This document shows positions 37,201 to 47,719 of a stretch of DNA of 64,000 nucleotides, piece by piece. Source of the stretch: Gigantopelta aegis (lineage: Eukaryota > Mollusca > Gastropoda > Neomphalida > Peltospiridae). Both the position numbers and the translations under genes were made by a program. Location: NCBI RefSeq assembly GCF_016097555.1, contig NC_054712.1, forward strand, positions 47,601,569 through 47,665,568. Direction: 5' to 3'. Position 1 is the stretch's first letter; every line of letters begins with the position of its first letter. The notes under the pieces are model-generated. The model searched no databases, had not been told where the DNA came from, and worked only from the letters and a program-made list of their open reading frames with translations.

Positions 37201-40200
37201 TAGCAGAAATGAACGTGTCCGTAACATGAGTAAATTATACACCATGTTAAGACAGTGCCACTCTGTTAATTTTACTGTGGTTAGAATGGTAATTTACTGT
37301 TGAATAAAACAATATAGTTCTTGTTATGTTTAATACAAAAAATCATATTTGTACTCATTAATAGAATATTATAAATATGTACATGTAGATAATATGGTAA
37401 TACTACTTGACTTTTCTACAAAAAATGTATTGCACATATTTGTCTCTTGTCGTTTTCAGAGGTCTCTTTGAGTTATAGACATTACCTGTCCTCAAACAAG
37501 TGCACCTCCCCCCCACGCAAGTGGTCTGGTCCGAACATCCCAACAGCCAATGGGATGGCCTAAATTCTTCTACTGCATACTGCTCTCTAGTTCCGGTCAC
37601 ATGACTAACTTCCTTCTTTTTCTCTTCGCTAAAGGGTCTGGACGTCCTTTTGCTTGGCTCTGTTTGGAGTCAACTTTTATAAGACCTTTGGTTTTGTATT
37701 AGTGTTTGGGTGAAATGTTTTTCACCTTTGTTTTCATTAGCTTTCGTATGTTCTTTCGCGTATTTCACTTGACTTCCAAGCGTTTAATTACATGAAATGT
37801 TGTTTATATTGCCGGTTGTCGTGTCGGACGCCATTTGCAAAATGGCGTCTGTGTTGACTGGCTTTGTGTTTGGGTGAAATGTTTTTCACCTTAATTTTCG
37901 TTAGCTTTCGTTAGCTTTCATATGTCTTTCGCGTATTTCGCTTGACTTGCCAAGTGTTAATTACATGAAATGTTGTTATATCGCCGGTTGTCGTGTCGGA
38001 CGCCATTTGCAAAATGGCGTCTTTATTTACCGGCTTTGTATTTGTGTTATGGTTGGTTTTTCTTTCTTTTCACAGATTGAAAAATTACTATTATCATATC
38101 TGATAATGTTCAGGCGACTAGTTCGAGCGTGTTACGCTGGAAGAAGTTAGCCGGCGGCGACCCAGGTTGTCGTGTTCGTGTGGCCTCACTTCTAGATGCG
38201 ACCTTTGTGCGGGCTTGTCTGATGTCGAGTTCGCGGCTTACCTGAAGGTGGTGTCAGCGAGGACCAAGAAGGTGGAATCTTCGAGGACCAAGAAGGTGGA
38301 ATCTTCGCCTTCGATTGCTGACTCCGTGGCGGAAGAGTTACGTTCAATTCTACCGACCATGCTGGAAGAAACAATGGCGTCAATGGCGACCTTACCTAAA
38401 TCGGCGAGTTCGGGGTCAGGTCCGGTTCCAGTCCCCTCTTCAGGGGGTGCGGCTTCTTCAGCTCCACCGTTACTTAAGACTTCGGATGACAGGCCTGCGG
38501 TCTCTACGCAGCCCTCTAAGAAGCCGGCTCATTCAGATAGACGCTCCACGGATTCCAAGGCTCACCGATCTTCGGCGGGGAAGTCCCCTTCGGCGCATCG
38601 GAGCCGGGACCGTAGCCGTTCCACATGACCTGTATGGCTCCCTACGGGTTCCATAGATCGTCAGCGCCAACCTTCAGTTGATGTGGCTTCCAAGGCCTCC
38701 GAGGGCTAGACGGGACCATCCACGGTCCGGTTTAACCAGCGGCTTCCATTACGGTACATCGATTGGCCTGTGCTCGAGTTCTACGAGACTTTGGTGATGA
38801 AGCGCCTGCGGCATCTGTCATTGAAGAGCCCGACTCTACGGACCATATGACTATGAGGGATTGCTTGGCGGCTGTCTACGACATGTTGCCGTCCTTGCCA
38901 CATCCAACGACGATGTGGTCATCCGTTCCTTGGTATCCACACGGGACCGCCCACGGTCCGGTTCTCCGGTATCTCCATCGGGCCATGACCAGAGCGACTG
39001 GCCTGTTCACGGGTGCTACGTGACTTTCTGATGATGTATCGGTTCATGCGGTGCTGGAAGATCTGGATGCGGCGGACCACTTGTCACTGAGGGATTGTCT
39101 GGCTGTCATATCTGATATGCTACCGCCGCTGGCCCATCCACCGGTTTCAGCCAAGAAGGGTCCGGGTTCGATGATCGCCACGGAGGTTCCACCGGCAGAT
39201 ATCGGCATTCGATCGTTGGCTGCCACAGGCCCCCGTCGGTTTACACGGCTACCAGTAACTGGCCCGTGCGTATCGTTGTTCCAGCAAGCAGACGGAGCCC
39301 TGTAACGAATTGGAAAATTGCGTCATCGGCTCACCGTTCGGTACCGTCGTCCCGTGATCGATCGAAGTGGTGCAGTGTCCAGGGTTCCACCGGCTCCTGC
39401 CGGTCCGTGTACATCGTACCGTCCACACCAGTCGGCAGCTGATTCGGCGTTCAGGGTTACACCGGCTCCTGACGGGACCGTCCACGGTCCGTGTTTCCGA
39501 TGCAGCCAGTACATTGGATCGAAGTGCCTGTGCCAGGTTACTGACCGATTTTCCAGATGATGCGTCGGCACCTTCCGTTATAGAAGATCCGGACGCAGTG
39601 ACCCACATGGCTGTGACTGTTTGTCTCGCTGCGGTGTATATGCTTTCGTCACTTCACAGTCCACTCGCACCATTCTAGAAGGTTTCCGTTTGAGGACTGA
39701 TCCGATGTCGGTTTACTTGAGTAGACTTCGTTTGTGCCGTTCCCCATTCGTCACAACGAACGTATCCCGTCTTCAACCTATCCTTCAACGGTGTGACGCC
39801 GGCCTTGGATGACGCTGTTTCCGGCGGGACCAGACGTCTTCCTAGAACTTACAGATTGGCACGTCCTGTCGATGGCTTCAGTTCAGCGTACATGTTGTAC
39901 ATGGCGACCATAACTCCTCATGTGCAGGATGCCAGAGGATATGCCTTGTTCTAGCCGTCGACTTTGATGTTGGTCTACCTTATATCTTCCGTGACGTCGA
40001 TGTGCACTACGATTGCACACTATCGTCAACCGACTTGCCTGAAGCGATCCATTCTTGACTTTCAGCACAAGCCGGTAATCTTGGCAGACCTGTGGTCTAC
40101 ATACGGCTCTTTGCCGTGAAGGGGTCGACGTTACAAGCGTTCCGGGTTGGTGACGAAGAAAGTCTACTGGTCCGGTCACTTGTGTTGAGATCCCGTGCAC

Positions 40201-43200
40201 CGATATTCTCTTGTTCGAGGAAGGTTCAGCGACATTCGGCAGATCGTTCTCTCTATATCCGGTGGCGATGCAAGACAGTCGCTACTTCCGCTGGTTCCGG
40301 AAGTTATCCAGTTGCCATCACGTGGTACGGGGGTTTTACCGTCACCGTTTTCCTATGGTTCATTGCGGCTTATCAACTCACTGACGTTTACTGTTGTTAC
40401 CGCCAGAGTTCGTGACCGATGCTGTCTAGATGGTCTCTGCTGCTGTTTCGCACCGGGTGGTGTGACGGCCGTGGATTTTAGCCGGTTGCTGTTTTGCGTT
40501 GCTTCACTTCCAGGTATATCGGGCATGTAGCGTAGCGAGTTGCTACGCTGTCTTGGCTCTTGCCTGTATCACGGGGTCGCTGTTTCCGATGTCTTGATTC
40601 CTGAATCACTCTATTACTGTTTCATGAAGTATCATTGCAAGAGTAATTTTGACGTCGGCGCAACATTTTATGCTTAGAGGTCGCGGTATCCAGTTTGTTT
40701 CTGAATCCATGCATTCAGTACAATAACGCAGATTTGCTGATCCGGTTACCAGTCGCCTTGCAGTCCAGTCCCTGTTGGTGGCTGTGGTTTCCAGATGAAG
40801 CCGATCTACACATCAACCTGTTGGAGATGTTGTCAGTTACGTCATCTTTCATTGGCGAGAGATGCTGTCAGGCGCCTCTCTCATGGTAGCCACAGACAGT
40901 ACTACCGCGGTGGCTTATATCAACCGTCAGGGCGGAACCCACTCCAGCAGTCTGCTGCAGTTGACTTATCGTCTCTACAAGCTGGTTGACGAGATTCCGT
41001 TGCAACTTCGGGCTCGCCATATTCCAGGGGTTTCCAATGTACTAGTCGACACACTGTCTCGGCCGTCGTCTCCACAGCCGACGGAATGGATGCTCCATCC
41101 CGAAGCGTTTCGATGGGTGTGCGACAGACTTTGGACACCAAACATCGATCTCTTCGCCACACGATTCAACCATCAGCTGAGGGTTTACGTGTCTCCGGTG
41201 CTGGATCCCGAAGCTCTGGATCTCGACGCCTTGGCCATCAGCTGGGAACAGATGGACGCGTACGCTTTTCCTCCACGAATCCTCCTTCCAAGGGTGCTTC
41301 AGAGGTTTCAGCTGTACCATTGTCGCCTGTTACTCATTGCTCCAATGTGGCCATCCAGGATGTGGTATCCAGATCTAATACGTCTTGCCGATCCACATCC
41401 TTTACCGCTGCCAGACTGGGATCATCTGTTGCTGCATCCCACGTCAAGACTATACCATCCACGTCCGCAGTTGTTCCAACTGCACGCGTGGACTTTATCG
41501 CCAAGAGTTTGAGAAAGAAAGGTTTTTCTTCACAGTCTACGGCGGCCATTTTGAAAGCGCACAGATCATCTACTACTAACGTCAGATGGCTTTGCTTTCA
41601 CCGAGGGTGTTTCCGGCAAAACCTCAAACCTCAGACGATCCAGATACTTCGTCTTGCTGGGTTTTTTGGCTGTATCTGCGGACCACTTTACGATTAAAGG
41701 GGTCTACCATCGCTGGGTACGTTTCGGTCATCGCTACTGTTCGTGATGTCGCTACTGGAACGAAGTTATCGGGTATTCCTGAGATCCATAAGATGATCAA
41801 AGGGTTTCGCCTTGATGATCAAGTACACCGGTTTCGGCCACCAAGATGGGACCTGAATCTGGTGTTACGAGCGTTATCGACCGCACCTTATGAGCCGATC
41901 GAATCCTCTTCCCTGCAAGACTTGATGCGGAAGACGGTGTTTTTACTCGGTTTTGCCACGGCTGCCCGTGTCTCAGAACTCCATGCTCTTGATGTAGACT
42001 TGGTACGTTTTCACCAAGATCGGCGTGCAGTCAACTTGGGGTTACTCATGAACTTTGTTGCAAAGAATCAGTTACCAGACCAAGCGCCTCGTTCGTATGT
42101 TGTGCAGGCCCTCTCCTCTATCGTTGGTCCGGCGGACGTTGAGGACTTGGCGTTGTGCCCTGTCAGAGCCCTGCACCAGTACATCGAGAGGACCAGATCT
42201 TTTCGACAACATCGCAAAAGACTTTTCCTTTCCTGTAACCAGAGTCGGTTGAGGGACCTTACCAAGAACACGGTGGCCACCTGGATCCGGTCTTCTATCC
42301 TGACCGCCTATCAGAAGGAGGGTTTACCTGCTCCGTCTGCTTCTAATCCGCATGAACTCCGTGCCTTGGCTGCCACGATGTCCCTGCACTGCAACACACC
42401 CATTCAGCACATTATCACTGGTTGGTTCTGGGCTACGGACTCCATCTTCGCCAACTATTATCTGAGGGATGTCACCACAGAAGACGTTGAGGGGTTCCAT
42501 CATCTGGGTCCGGTTGTTGCTGCACAGACTCTGTTGAATACAAGCCGTCCTCGTCGCCGTTGATGTCTGTCTGATTCTGGGCTGCATACCGAGATGTCCA
42601 TCGAATAGACAGATGAGGATTGCTTAGACTTTTGTTCTTTTGCACAGTTCACGTACTGGTGCCGGAACTTTTGTCTCGATAACCTTTACCCTGCACTGCA
42701 TGTGGTTATTGGTTGTCGTTATTGAACTAACAGATCTTTGGTGTACTAGACAGAAAAAACACTCGGGGGTCTTGTTTTGTTCAATGTTCTGACGGATGCA
42801 CCTCATTAGGTTGTCGCTTGTTATTGAAAAACTATAACACTTCAATACGTGAGGGTTACCTAACACCTGCATCCCTGGTGGCTACGTCTTCCCACCCTGT
42901 CAGAACCAGCATGAGATGTGGCTTCCGCCTCCTGGTCCATGTGTTCTAGGAGCCGTACCTGCCACTGCTGACGGATGCCACCATTCTGGTTGTTGTTACT
43001 AACATCACCTGCATTGGTCTGTGACGGGCATCCCTAGGATGAGGGCTTACCAAGGTTGGCCTTATTCTTCCACTAGTCAGCCTCTTTCCGGTTGGGGAGT
43101 TATCACAAGCATCTACGGATCTCGGCACCCACCACCATCTGTTGAATGCTGCACTTGTTTGAGGACAGGTAATGTCTATAGAAATGGAGAAAACTTGAGT

Positions 43201-44254
43201 GTTTTCTCTTTTATAGATACATTACCTGTCCTCAAGATTCATCCCGCCCGGGCCTCCCCGCTTCCTGTTCTCCGTGCGATGCGCTCAGGGAAAAAGAAGG
43301 AAGTTAGTCATGTGACCGGAACTAGAGAGCAGTATGCAGTAGAAGAATTTAGGCCATCCCATTGGCTGTTGGGATGTTCGGACCAGACCACTTGCGTGGG
43401 GGGGAGGTGCACAGCTTAATGGCATCAAACATTCCACATGGGCCATAGCATGGAATGAATTTGTTTGCATTATAATATACATTTCTTTGACAATAATATA
43501 TATATATATATACATGTATATATATATTGTATATGGAAAAATATATATTAAAATAAAATGGGCCAAACTTATGAAGCCTGTTTTTCTTAAATGCAGGTGT
43601 GTAAACATTTTAAATGTGTGTAGTAGTTACATGCATATTAGACAAAAACAAGCTTGTGAATTCGGTTAATATATTTAATGTTTTTGAAATAATGTCATGG
43701 CTGGGACATTTTTGAAGACATTTTTATCACAGCTTTTAAGGATAAATAATTACAAAGTTTTCACCTACTAATTCCAGCCGAGTTCCAGCTGAAATGCATG
43801 ATTGTATTGTAGTTTGTAATCAAACAATATTCTACATATATTTGGTCAGAAATGACAATTATTAATAAATTAAATTATTTGGACAATAGCAGATGATAGC
43901 AAACACACGCTAAACAACTATTGTAAAATAAAATGTCCCAACTTTAATAAGTAACAAACTTGTGTTGTGTTCTTAAATCTTCAAACTTTTCCTTAAAATT
44001 ACTATGATATAAATGTTACTTTACGTTTTGTTCTGGAGACCAGGATAAACCGTGTATTAAACCTTGACAGTATTTACCGTGTCCAATTGGTATTGATAAT
44101 ATTTAATTTATTTTTCAACAGATATAAATATTTCCCCAATCGGCGAGGTGGTGTGGCCGGGTTTGGAATGCCTCCATCAAGTAGACGAAGACCAGAGGAC
44201 GATCATGGAGGACGCCATGCCTGGGGGCAGGGTAATCAGCTGGGAGATGATTAG
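28139..44254 (+). CDS. DERL1: Derlin-1, gene interrupted in exon 7
   Basis: Multi-pass ER membrane protein of the rhomboid-like Derlin family, acting in ER-associated degradation with p97/VCP. Exons: 28139-28297, 31519-31630, 33015-33079, 34699-34725, 35485-35580, 37043-37095, a 14-nt stub 37460-37473, and 44122-44254. Recognisable blocks: DIGDWYRSIPQMTKYWF (human DIGDWFRSIPAITRYWF), the WR motif in IWRPLTAV, FDGRPADYLFMLLFNWIC, WFGTRFKAMYLPWVLLAFN, and the C-terminal SHP box GQGNQLGDD. The exon expected to encode the GxxxG membrane helix (human ELIGNLVGHLYFFLMFRYP to TPQFL) is missing apart from its first bases, where a DIRS-like element begins. Exons 6 and 8 are phase-compatible, so skipping keeps the frame but loses about 37 residues. 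The start has context ACCATGG. Confidence 0.95.
28725..29404 (-). mobile_element. piggyBac-like MITE, copy 2
   Basis: 680 bp bounded by TTAA on both sides, inverted ends TTAACCTTTAGACTACTG / CAGTAGTCAGAAGGTTAA. Same family as 17012-17695 but inverted; alignable along most of its length. Lies in DERL1 intron 1. Confidence 0.8.
29770..30830 (-). other. Unrecognised protein-like frame, split by a MITE
   Basis: Minus-strand frames on both sides of the insertion at 29979-30511 read like protein: TNIEDVRQIFSTSKHEAYQP and HSQAAGGTLCSVRHHTLPWT right of it, MKNIEVESLSSNHQSVSRVS and HNQLHWDFIDNLLPTSFASM left of it. GC content is above the surroundings. I do not recognise a family. It may be a retroposed gene piece or the coding part of an older transposon. 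Its frame is broken upstream near 30720, so it is unlikely to be a working gene. Confidence 0.35.
29979..30511. mobile_element. hAT-like MITE, 5-bp target duplication
   Basis: 533 bp. Perfect 16-bp inverted ends CAGGCATCGAAATAAG / CTTATTTCGATGCCTG, flanked by TAACG on both sides. Inner repeats (GGTTACC, TTTAAGCAGCGYC) occur in pairs. No transposase. Confidence 0.85.
30831..31518. other. DERL1 intron 1, right part
   Basis: AT-rich, no element recognised; ends in the acceptor TTTTTAG of exon 2. Confidence 0.5.
31519..31630 (+). CDS. DERL1: DERL1 exon 2 (WR motif)
   Basis: Acceptor CTTTTTAG, donor GTATAC. Encodes IWRPLTAVLYYPIAGPKGFH and FLLNLYFLYSYSTRLET; the Trp-Arg pair is the conserved Derlin WR motif. 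Confidence 0.95.
31649..31937 (-). mobile_element. tRNA-derived SINE
   Basis: Reverse copy: tail TTTGTTTAACGACACTGCTA, body TCTTTTATATGCACCATCCC, head TTTACCACTGGGCTGCATCC. A 20-nt internal piece (ACCACAGACAGGATGGCACA) is duplicated. Confidence 0.85.
31850..32145 (-). repeat. Tandem triplication of the SINE tRNA-like head
   Basis: Three near-identical units of about 92-93 bp, each running from AGCCCAATGGGCCCACCGA through the A/B-box region (GGTTTACCACTGG) to CCTGCCCCTAGAGGCACTAA. The units alone repeat the promoter half of the SINE. Confidence 0.9.
32231..32833. mobile_element. hAT-like MITE carrying a SINE
   Basis: Inverted ends CAGGGCTAGGTCTG / CCAGAGCTAGCCCTG (13 of 15 match). Paired inner motifs (ATTAGCAAATT / AAATTTGCTAATTG). 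A minus-strand SINE sits inside. Target duplication not evident. Confidence 0.55.
32338..32615 (-). mobile_element. tRNA-derived SINE
   Basis: Reverse copy: TTTAACAACACCACTAGAGC tail, TATCGGCTGTTGGATG, CACTTTCCCACAGACAGG body; the head is degraded after GGATCCACTGAGGTGGTTCG. Nested in the MITE at 32231-32833. Confidence 0.75.
33015..33079 (+). CDS. DERL1: DERL1 exon 3
   Basis: Acceptor TTGTTTTCAG, donor GTATCC. Encodes IFDGRPADYLFMLLFNWICL plus T, human AFDGRPADYLFMLLFNWICI. The frame stays open beyond the donor, but alignment to Derlins ends here. Confidence 0.95.
33576..33885 (+). mobile_element. tRNA-derived SINE
   Basis: Head GTGGGACGTAGCCCAGTGG (middle diverged), B-box GGTTTGATCCC, body CACCAAGACTGGTATATCAA, tail GTGTCATCAAACAAAACAAA. 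Confidence 0.85.
34278..34406. repeat. Foldback (palindromic) element
   Basis: GGATATTAAACTCGCT at the left is mirrored by AGCGAGTTTAATATCC at the right; inside, GTGAAATAATTTTCATTGTC faces GACAATTGAAAATTATTTCA around a short loop, and GTCCCTCGTG faces a GGGACAT just outside. A near-perfect hairpin of about 60 nt per arm. Confidence 0.75.
34699..34725 (+). CDS. DERL1: DERL1 exon 4, 27-nt microexon
   Basis: Acceptor TTGTACTCAG, donor GTAAGG. Encodes AIGFIANLM. Together with exon 3 (NWICLT) it gives the same residue count as human between NWIC and LLM, so it is required to keep the alignment. Confidence 0.85.
35290..35450 (+). repeat. Partial tandem copy of DERL1 exon 5 with its acceptor
   Basis: The acceptor TGTGTATTTGTTTCAG and the next bases (35369 on) read LLMDLMVLGILYVL, against LLMDPMVLSVLYVW in the real exon. 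It loses similarity after about 60 nt and has no donor at the exon's usual end; the flank AGAAGTACGTACACGTCAGT then restarts the unit. A third flank copy lies at 35288-35335. Confidence 0.8.
35485..35580 (+). CDS. DERL1: DERL1 exon 5
   Basis: Acceptor TTTGTTTCAG, donor GTAATT. Encodes LLMDPMVLSVLYVWCQLNKD and QIVTFWFGTRFK; human LLMIPLIMSVLYVWAQLNRD and FWFGTRFK. Confidence 0.95.
35581..36150. other. DERL1 intron 5, left part
   Basis: AT-rich. A degenerate SINE head may start at about 36064 (TTCAGTGGTAGAGCCTTTAC) and lead into the satellite. Confidence 0.45.
36176..36791. repeat. 123-bp satellite, five units, SINE-derived
   Basis: Five near-identical units. Each contains the SINE body piece GATGACTGGTACATCAAACA plus CTGTGGTACATGTATGTACTG. 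Unit length 123 is divisible by three, giving a stop-free minus frame with a 41-residue repeat; it has no gene features. Confidence 0.95.
37043..37095 (+). CDS. DERL1: DERL1 exon 6
   Basis: Acceptor TCTGTTTTTCAG, donor GTAAGT. Encodes AMYLPWVLLAFNMIIGD plus GG; human ACYLPWVILGFNYIIGG. Confidence 0.9.
37460..37473 (+). CDS. DERL1: DERL1 exon 7 stub
   Basis: A strong acceptor (TTTGTCTCTTGTCGTTTTCAG region, 37439-37459) is followed by AGGTCTCTTTGAGT, which completes the split Gly codon and reads G-L-F-E, in line with Derlin ..GGxxxEL. The bases after it are the end of the DIRS-like element. The remaining roughly 100 nt of the exon are not found between the element and exon 8. Confidence 0.6.
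37474..43411 (+). mobile_element. DIRS-like tyrosine-recombinase retroelement
   Basis: Fossil of about 5.9 kb, DIRS family. Inverted terminal arms of about 122 nt (37502-37623 and 43290-43411) are identical by eye. An internal complementary region lies near 43140-43250. Order of parts: gag-like region 38167-38628, reverse transcriptase region about 38.7-40.8 kb (assigned by position, not by motif), RNase H region about 40.86-41.5 kb, tyrosine recombinase region 41586-42563. The central part is broken, with several to perhaps ten breaks; the recombinase region looks whole. Identical arms suggest a young insertion. It lies in the same orientation as DERL1, in exon 7. Confidence 0.85.
43480..43530. 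repeat. (TA)n-rich microsatellite
   Basis: ATATATATATATACATGTATATATATATTG, an imperfect TA palindrome (43495-43525). Confidence 0.8.
43531..44121. other. DERL1 intron before the last exon
   Basis: AT-rich. I searched it in the plus frames for the missing Derlin segment (GHLYFFL, DFGG, TPQFL) and found nothing. Confidence 0.6.
44122..44254 (+). CDS. DERL1: DERL1 last exon
   Basis: Acceptor TTTTTCAACAG. Encodes YKYFPNRRGGVAGFGMPPSS and ends HAWGQGNQLGDD, TAG at 44252-44254. Human ends NWGQGFRLGDQ; the SHP box that binds p97 is kept. Confidence 0.95.
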
Positions 44255-44754
44255 GTTGGGGTGGGGGAGAAGTCAGCTAGGTGAGAACTAGGTTGGGTAA
44301 GGAGTAGAACAAGCAGTAAGGAAATACAGAAGCTGTGTCTTTGTGTGGAAGGTTAGCAAGGAGAATTGAATTCCAAAAAGATAGACAAAATAATGTTGGA
44401 ACTTTAAGCTGTATCCTAACCTGACGTGGCCATAATGACAGTCTCCAATTTTGAAATTGTCACTGACCGTTGAAATCGCCAAGTAAAACTTGTCTGATTG
44501 GTTAATATATGTTTGTCGCTCATGTCATGCACGAACAATAGAAAACAATTGTTATACTACGTCAATCTGTCGTGTCGTATGCATGTGGTTAAGATGCAAG
44601 AATTTAAATCAATGGTTTCTTTAAAACAAATCGCTCGCATCCTGCTAGGATACAGCATTAGGCATGGTTATCATGTTGCAGAATATTTGTGCAATAAGAA
44701 GATTTATAACCATTTTATTTTAAAACATTTGTTGGTGTAGTCCTATATTTGCTG
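44255..44754. other. DERL1 3' flank
   Basis: 3' UTR and flank; no certain polyadenylation site. GCTGTATCCTAACC (about 44408) and GCTAGGATACAGC (about 44645) form a weak inverted pair, possibly a MITE. Confidence 0.4.
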
Positions 44755-44957
44755 TACATGTCATAACTGGTATATCAAAGTCCATGGTATGTGCTGTCCT
44801 GGCTGTGGGAAAGTACATAATAAAAAAAACATCCCTTGCTACTAATGAAAAAATGTAGCATGTTTCATCAGAAGACTACTTGTCAAAATGACCAAATGTT
44901 TGAGACCCAATGATTAATCAGTCAGTGTGCTGTGATGGTGTTGGTCAACAGCAAAGA
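44755..44957 (+). mobile_element. SINE, 5' truncated
   Basis: AACTGGTATATCAAAGTCCA, GGTATGTGCTGTCC, CCCTTGCTACTAATG, TGATTAATCAGTCAGTGTGC and GATGGTGTTGGTCAACA are the body and tail; the tRNA-like head is missing. Confidence 0.8.
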
Positions 44958-45325
44958 GAAACTGGCCTGTCCCAAAGCACTAGTTGAAAAATGCTTGGAG
45001 ATTATTGGTGTTGAGCTTCAAATTGAAAGACTTAGTGCTATACAGCGATGTAATTTTCACCTTTTGTCAGATTTTAGCTTTTAGGGGGGGCATAAACTAA
45101 TTTGTACAAAATATACTGTATTTGATGTCAAAAAGTTACCTTTATTTAAGCATGGTATACAGTTCTGAGCTTTTTAACGATCAGGGACTCATTCAACAAA
45201 ACTAACTTAGCACTATTATCATTGTAAATACATGTACCTAAATATTCATATAGTAATTTTACATGGCTCTTTGTCAACTTAACATACTTGCTTTAAAAAG
45301 GATAGTAATATAAGCACTTGGTGTT

Positions 45326-45487
45326 ATTTCTAATGACTTGTGTAAAAGTTAGCATTGGTATATTATTAAATAGAATAATGAAAATACTTCATTTTTAGAT
45401 CACAATATTTCTAATGACTTGTGTAAAAGTTAGCATTGGTATATTATTAAATAGAATAATGAAAATACTTCATTTTTAGATCACAAT
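45326..45487. repeat. 81-bp tandem duplication
   Basis: Two essentially identical units beginning ATTTCTAATGACTTGTGT and ending TTTTTAGATCACAAT; a recent duplication. Confidence 0.9.
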
Positions 45488-46975
45488 TTCTTCAGTAAAT
45501 TCTACATTTTCTTCTAGATAAATCTTTCTTGGTATTTAATCACTGTTTATTGAATTGTTACACCATACAGAGGCGATCTGCGGATCTGGAGGGGGGCAAG
45601 GGCCTGGCTCCCCCCCCTAAATTTGTGACAGTTATATATTTTATTATATATTCATTTTCATTTATTTACAATACCCCTCCAAACCTCCCCCAAAGTTCCC
45701 TTGGCATTTCGCCTCATATCATTGCCCCTCCCCCCCCCCCCCCCAATGGATTTTCTTGAACTGCCACTGGCCATATAACTAAATAACTTAAATTTGTTTT
45801 TGTTGGAATGATTAAGTTACTTTCAATAATAAGAAGAATCATTGTATTGTCTTTATGTAGTGTTATTTGTTGAACTTCAGTATACATTTTCCACTAGAAT
45901 GCTAAACAGTAATTTGGTTTTTAATATTGAAATGATTATTTATCAGTTTAACATTCAGTGGAATAAATATTTACATTACATTTTCATTTAAACATTTATT
46001 TTTCAAAAAATAATTTCAAAATGACAAAGACAAGACCTACATGTATTTATGACAATTAGGTGGTAAATAGTATTGTAAACGTATATTTGTGTCACTACAG
46101 TTATTACTGTTTGATATGACTAAGTTACTAATGTATAAAACAGGCTTGCAGTAGTGCTTACATTGTATTATTCAGGATATGTTGGACAAATTTAATATTT
46201 TAGATTGTCATTCTTTCCACTGTGTAGAAATTATTTGGGGGGGGGGGGTTGTTGTTGTTTTTGTTGTATTTTTGTTTGTATTTGGGGGGGGGGGGGGTCC
46301 GAGTGGGGGACTGTTTCTAATGATGCACTCAGAGACTAATAGTTCACCAGCAAAAACGTTGACCCAGTCATATCATTGTATCTGGACCCATAAAGGTGAA
46401 TGTAGTGTGGAACTCCCCCCCCCCCCCCCCCCCCCCCTATTTTTTTAAATTCAATTCACAAACAAAAGAAAACAAACAAAAACAAAATAAAAAAAAACAA
46501 GCAAAATAACAAGCAAAATAACAAAAAACAATAACGACCTACCGTATTTCCGGTACAAATCCTGAAAAGAGTTAGATATCAGTGACAAATGTTGCTTGAA
46601 ATGGAGAAGTCGCAACAAGCTGACCAGTGGCATGGGATGTTGTTAATGTTTTATGATTAGTATTCATGGCATAGATACCTGATTGTTTTTGAGTTAGTGC
46701 TCAAGAGGATAGTGTTGGGTTACTTTTTTCAACCTCAAGTTTACAACAGTTTTTAAAATATCTCAGTGTTGCAAAGAACACATGATTCAAAATCTATTTT
46801 GAACCCTAACGTTTTACCAATGGATCCTGTCTCCCCTCCCCCCCCCCCCCCCCCCATTTTGAATGCATGCCTGGATATTTATCCAAATTTGATTGATAAA
46901 GCTTTGTGTTCAAAGTATCATAAAATGTGGATTCAAATATCTGCCTAATTGTCGATATTTTTCATATGCCTATTT
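45488..46975. other. Intergenic DNA with C/G homopolymers
   Basis: No gene. Runs of about 10-23 C or G at 45730, 46228, 46284, 46416 and 46838. The piece 45572-45775 (GCGGATCTGGAGG ... C-run ... CTGCCACTGGCC) resembles the GCGGATCCAGG family at 54385 and 60994. Confidence 0.6.
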
Positions 46976-47700
46976 TAAGTATACTGATGGAAACAAATAA
47001 AGGAACGCACAAATAGTACCAGATAATATTGATTGCAACCACCCAGAGTACAAGAAAGTTTACCGTTACTGGTAGAGATACCCACATTACTGACATTCAG
47101 TCCCACATTACATCTATGTAATTTATACATGGCACAACTAATCTAGTAGTGAATTATATTTGGTCTGAGATGCCATATACTCCCATATGTCTTTCTATCG
47201 GTATATGACGTACATTTTATAACTGAAGAAAAATATATATTGAAAATGTTTCCGAAAATAAAAAGCTTAGCAGACCGTACTAGGTGCATAGTGCATTGGA
47301 ATTCTCGTCTCATCGTGGTTCATTAGTGTTTTTTTGTCATTTTGTTTATTCAGGTGTTATTGATATCTGTACATTTGTAATATATATATCACAAATAAAT
47401 TTATTTCATTTTACCATTGTTTGTATTCCATAACGTTGTTATAATTTGCAAACTTAGCATCATGCCAACAACATCAAATACAGCGGAGTTGTTGATATTC
47501 TGTCAACGTGTTTCTATTTAAAACCAATTTATGATTGAAAGGAATTAAAAGTACATTAATAAGCATTACACGAATGAGCATTTTCAAGATAGAAGTGCTG
47601 TGCTGTGTTCTATTTGTGAAATGTGACCCTAAAATTGATTTGGTTATGACGTTCCTTTATGCATTCAAAGTTAAGCTTTATTATTATTATTATATTTGTG
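46976..47700. other. Intergenic, possible Tc1-like MITE relic
   Basis: TACTGATGGAAACAAATAAA plus GGAACGCAC at 46980-47012 and GACGTTCCTTTATGC at 47649-47663 look like opposite ends of a Tc1/mariner-type element, but the match is short and the interior is AT-rich without a frame. Confidence 0.3.
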
Positions 47701-47719
47701 GGTAGTTTTTTTGTTGTTT

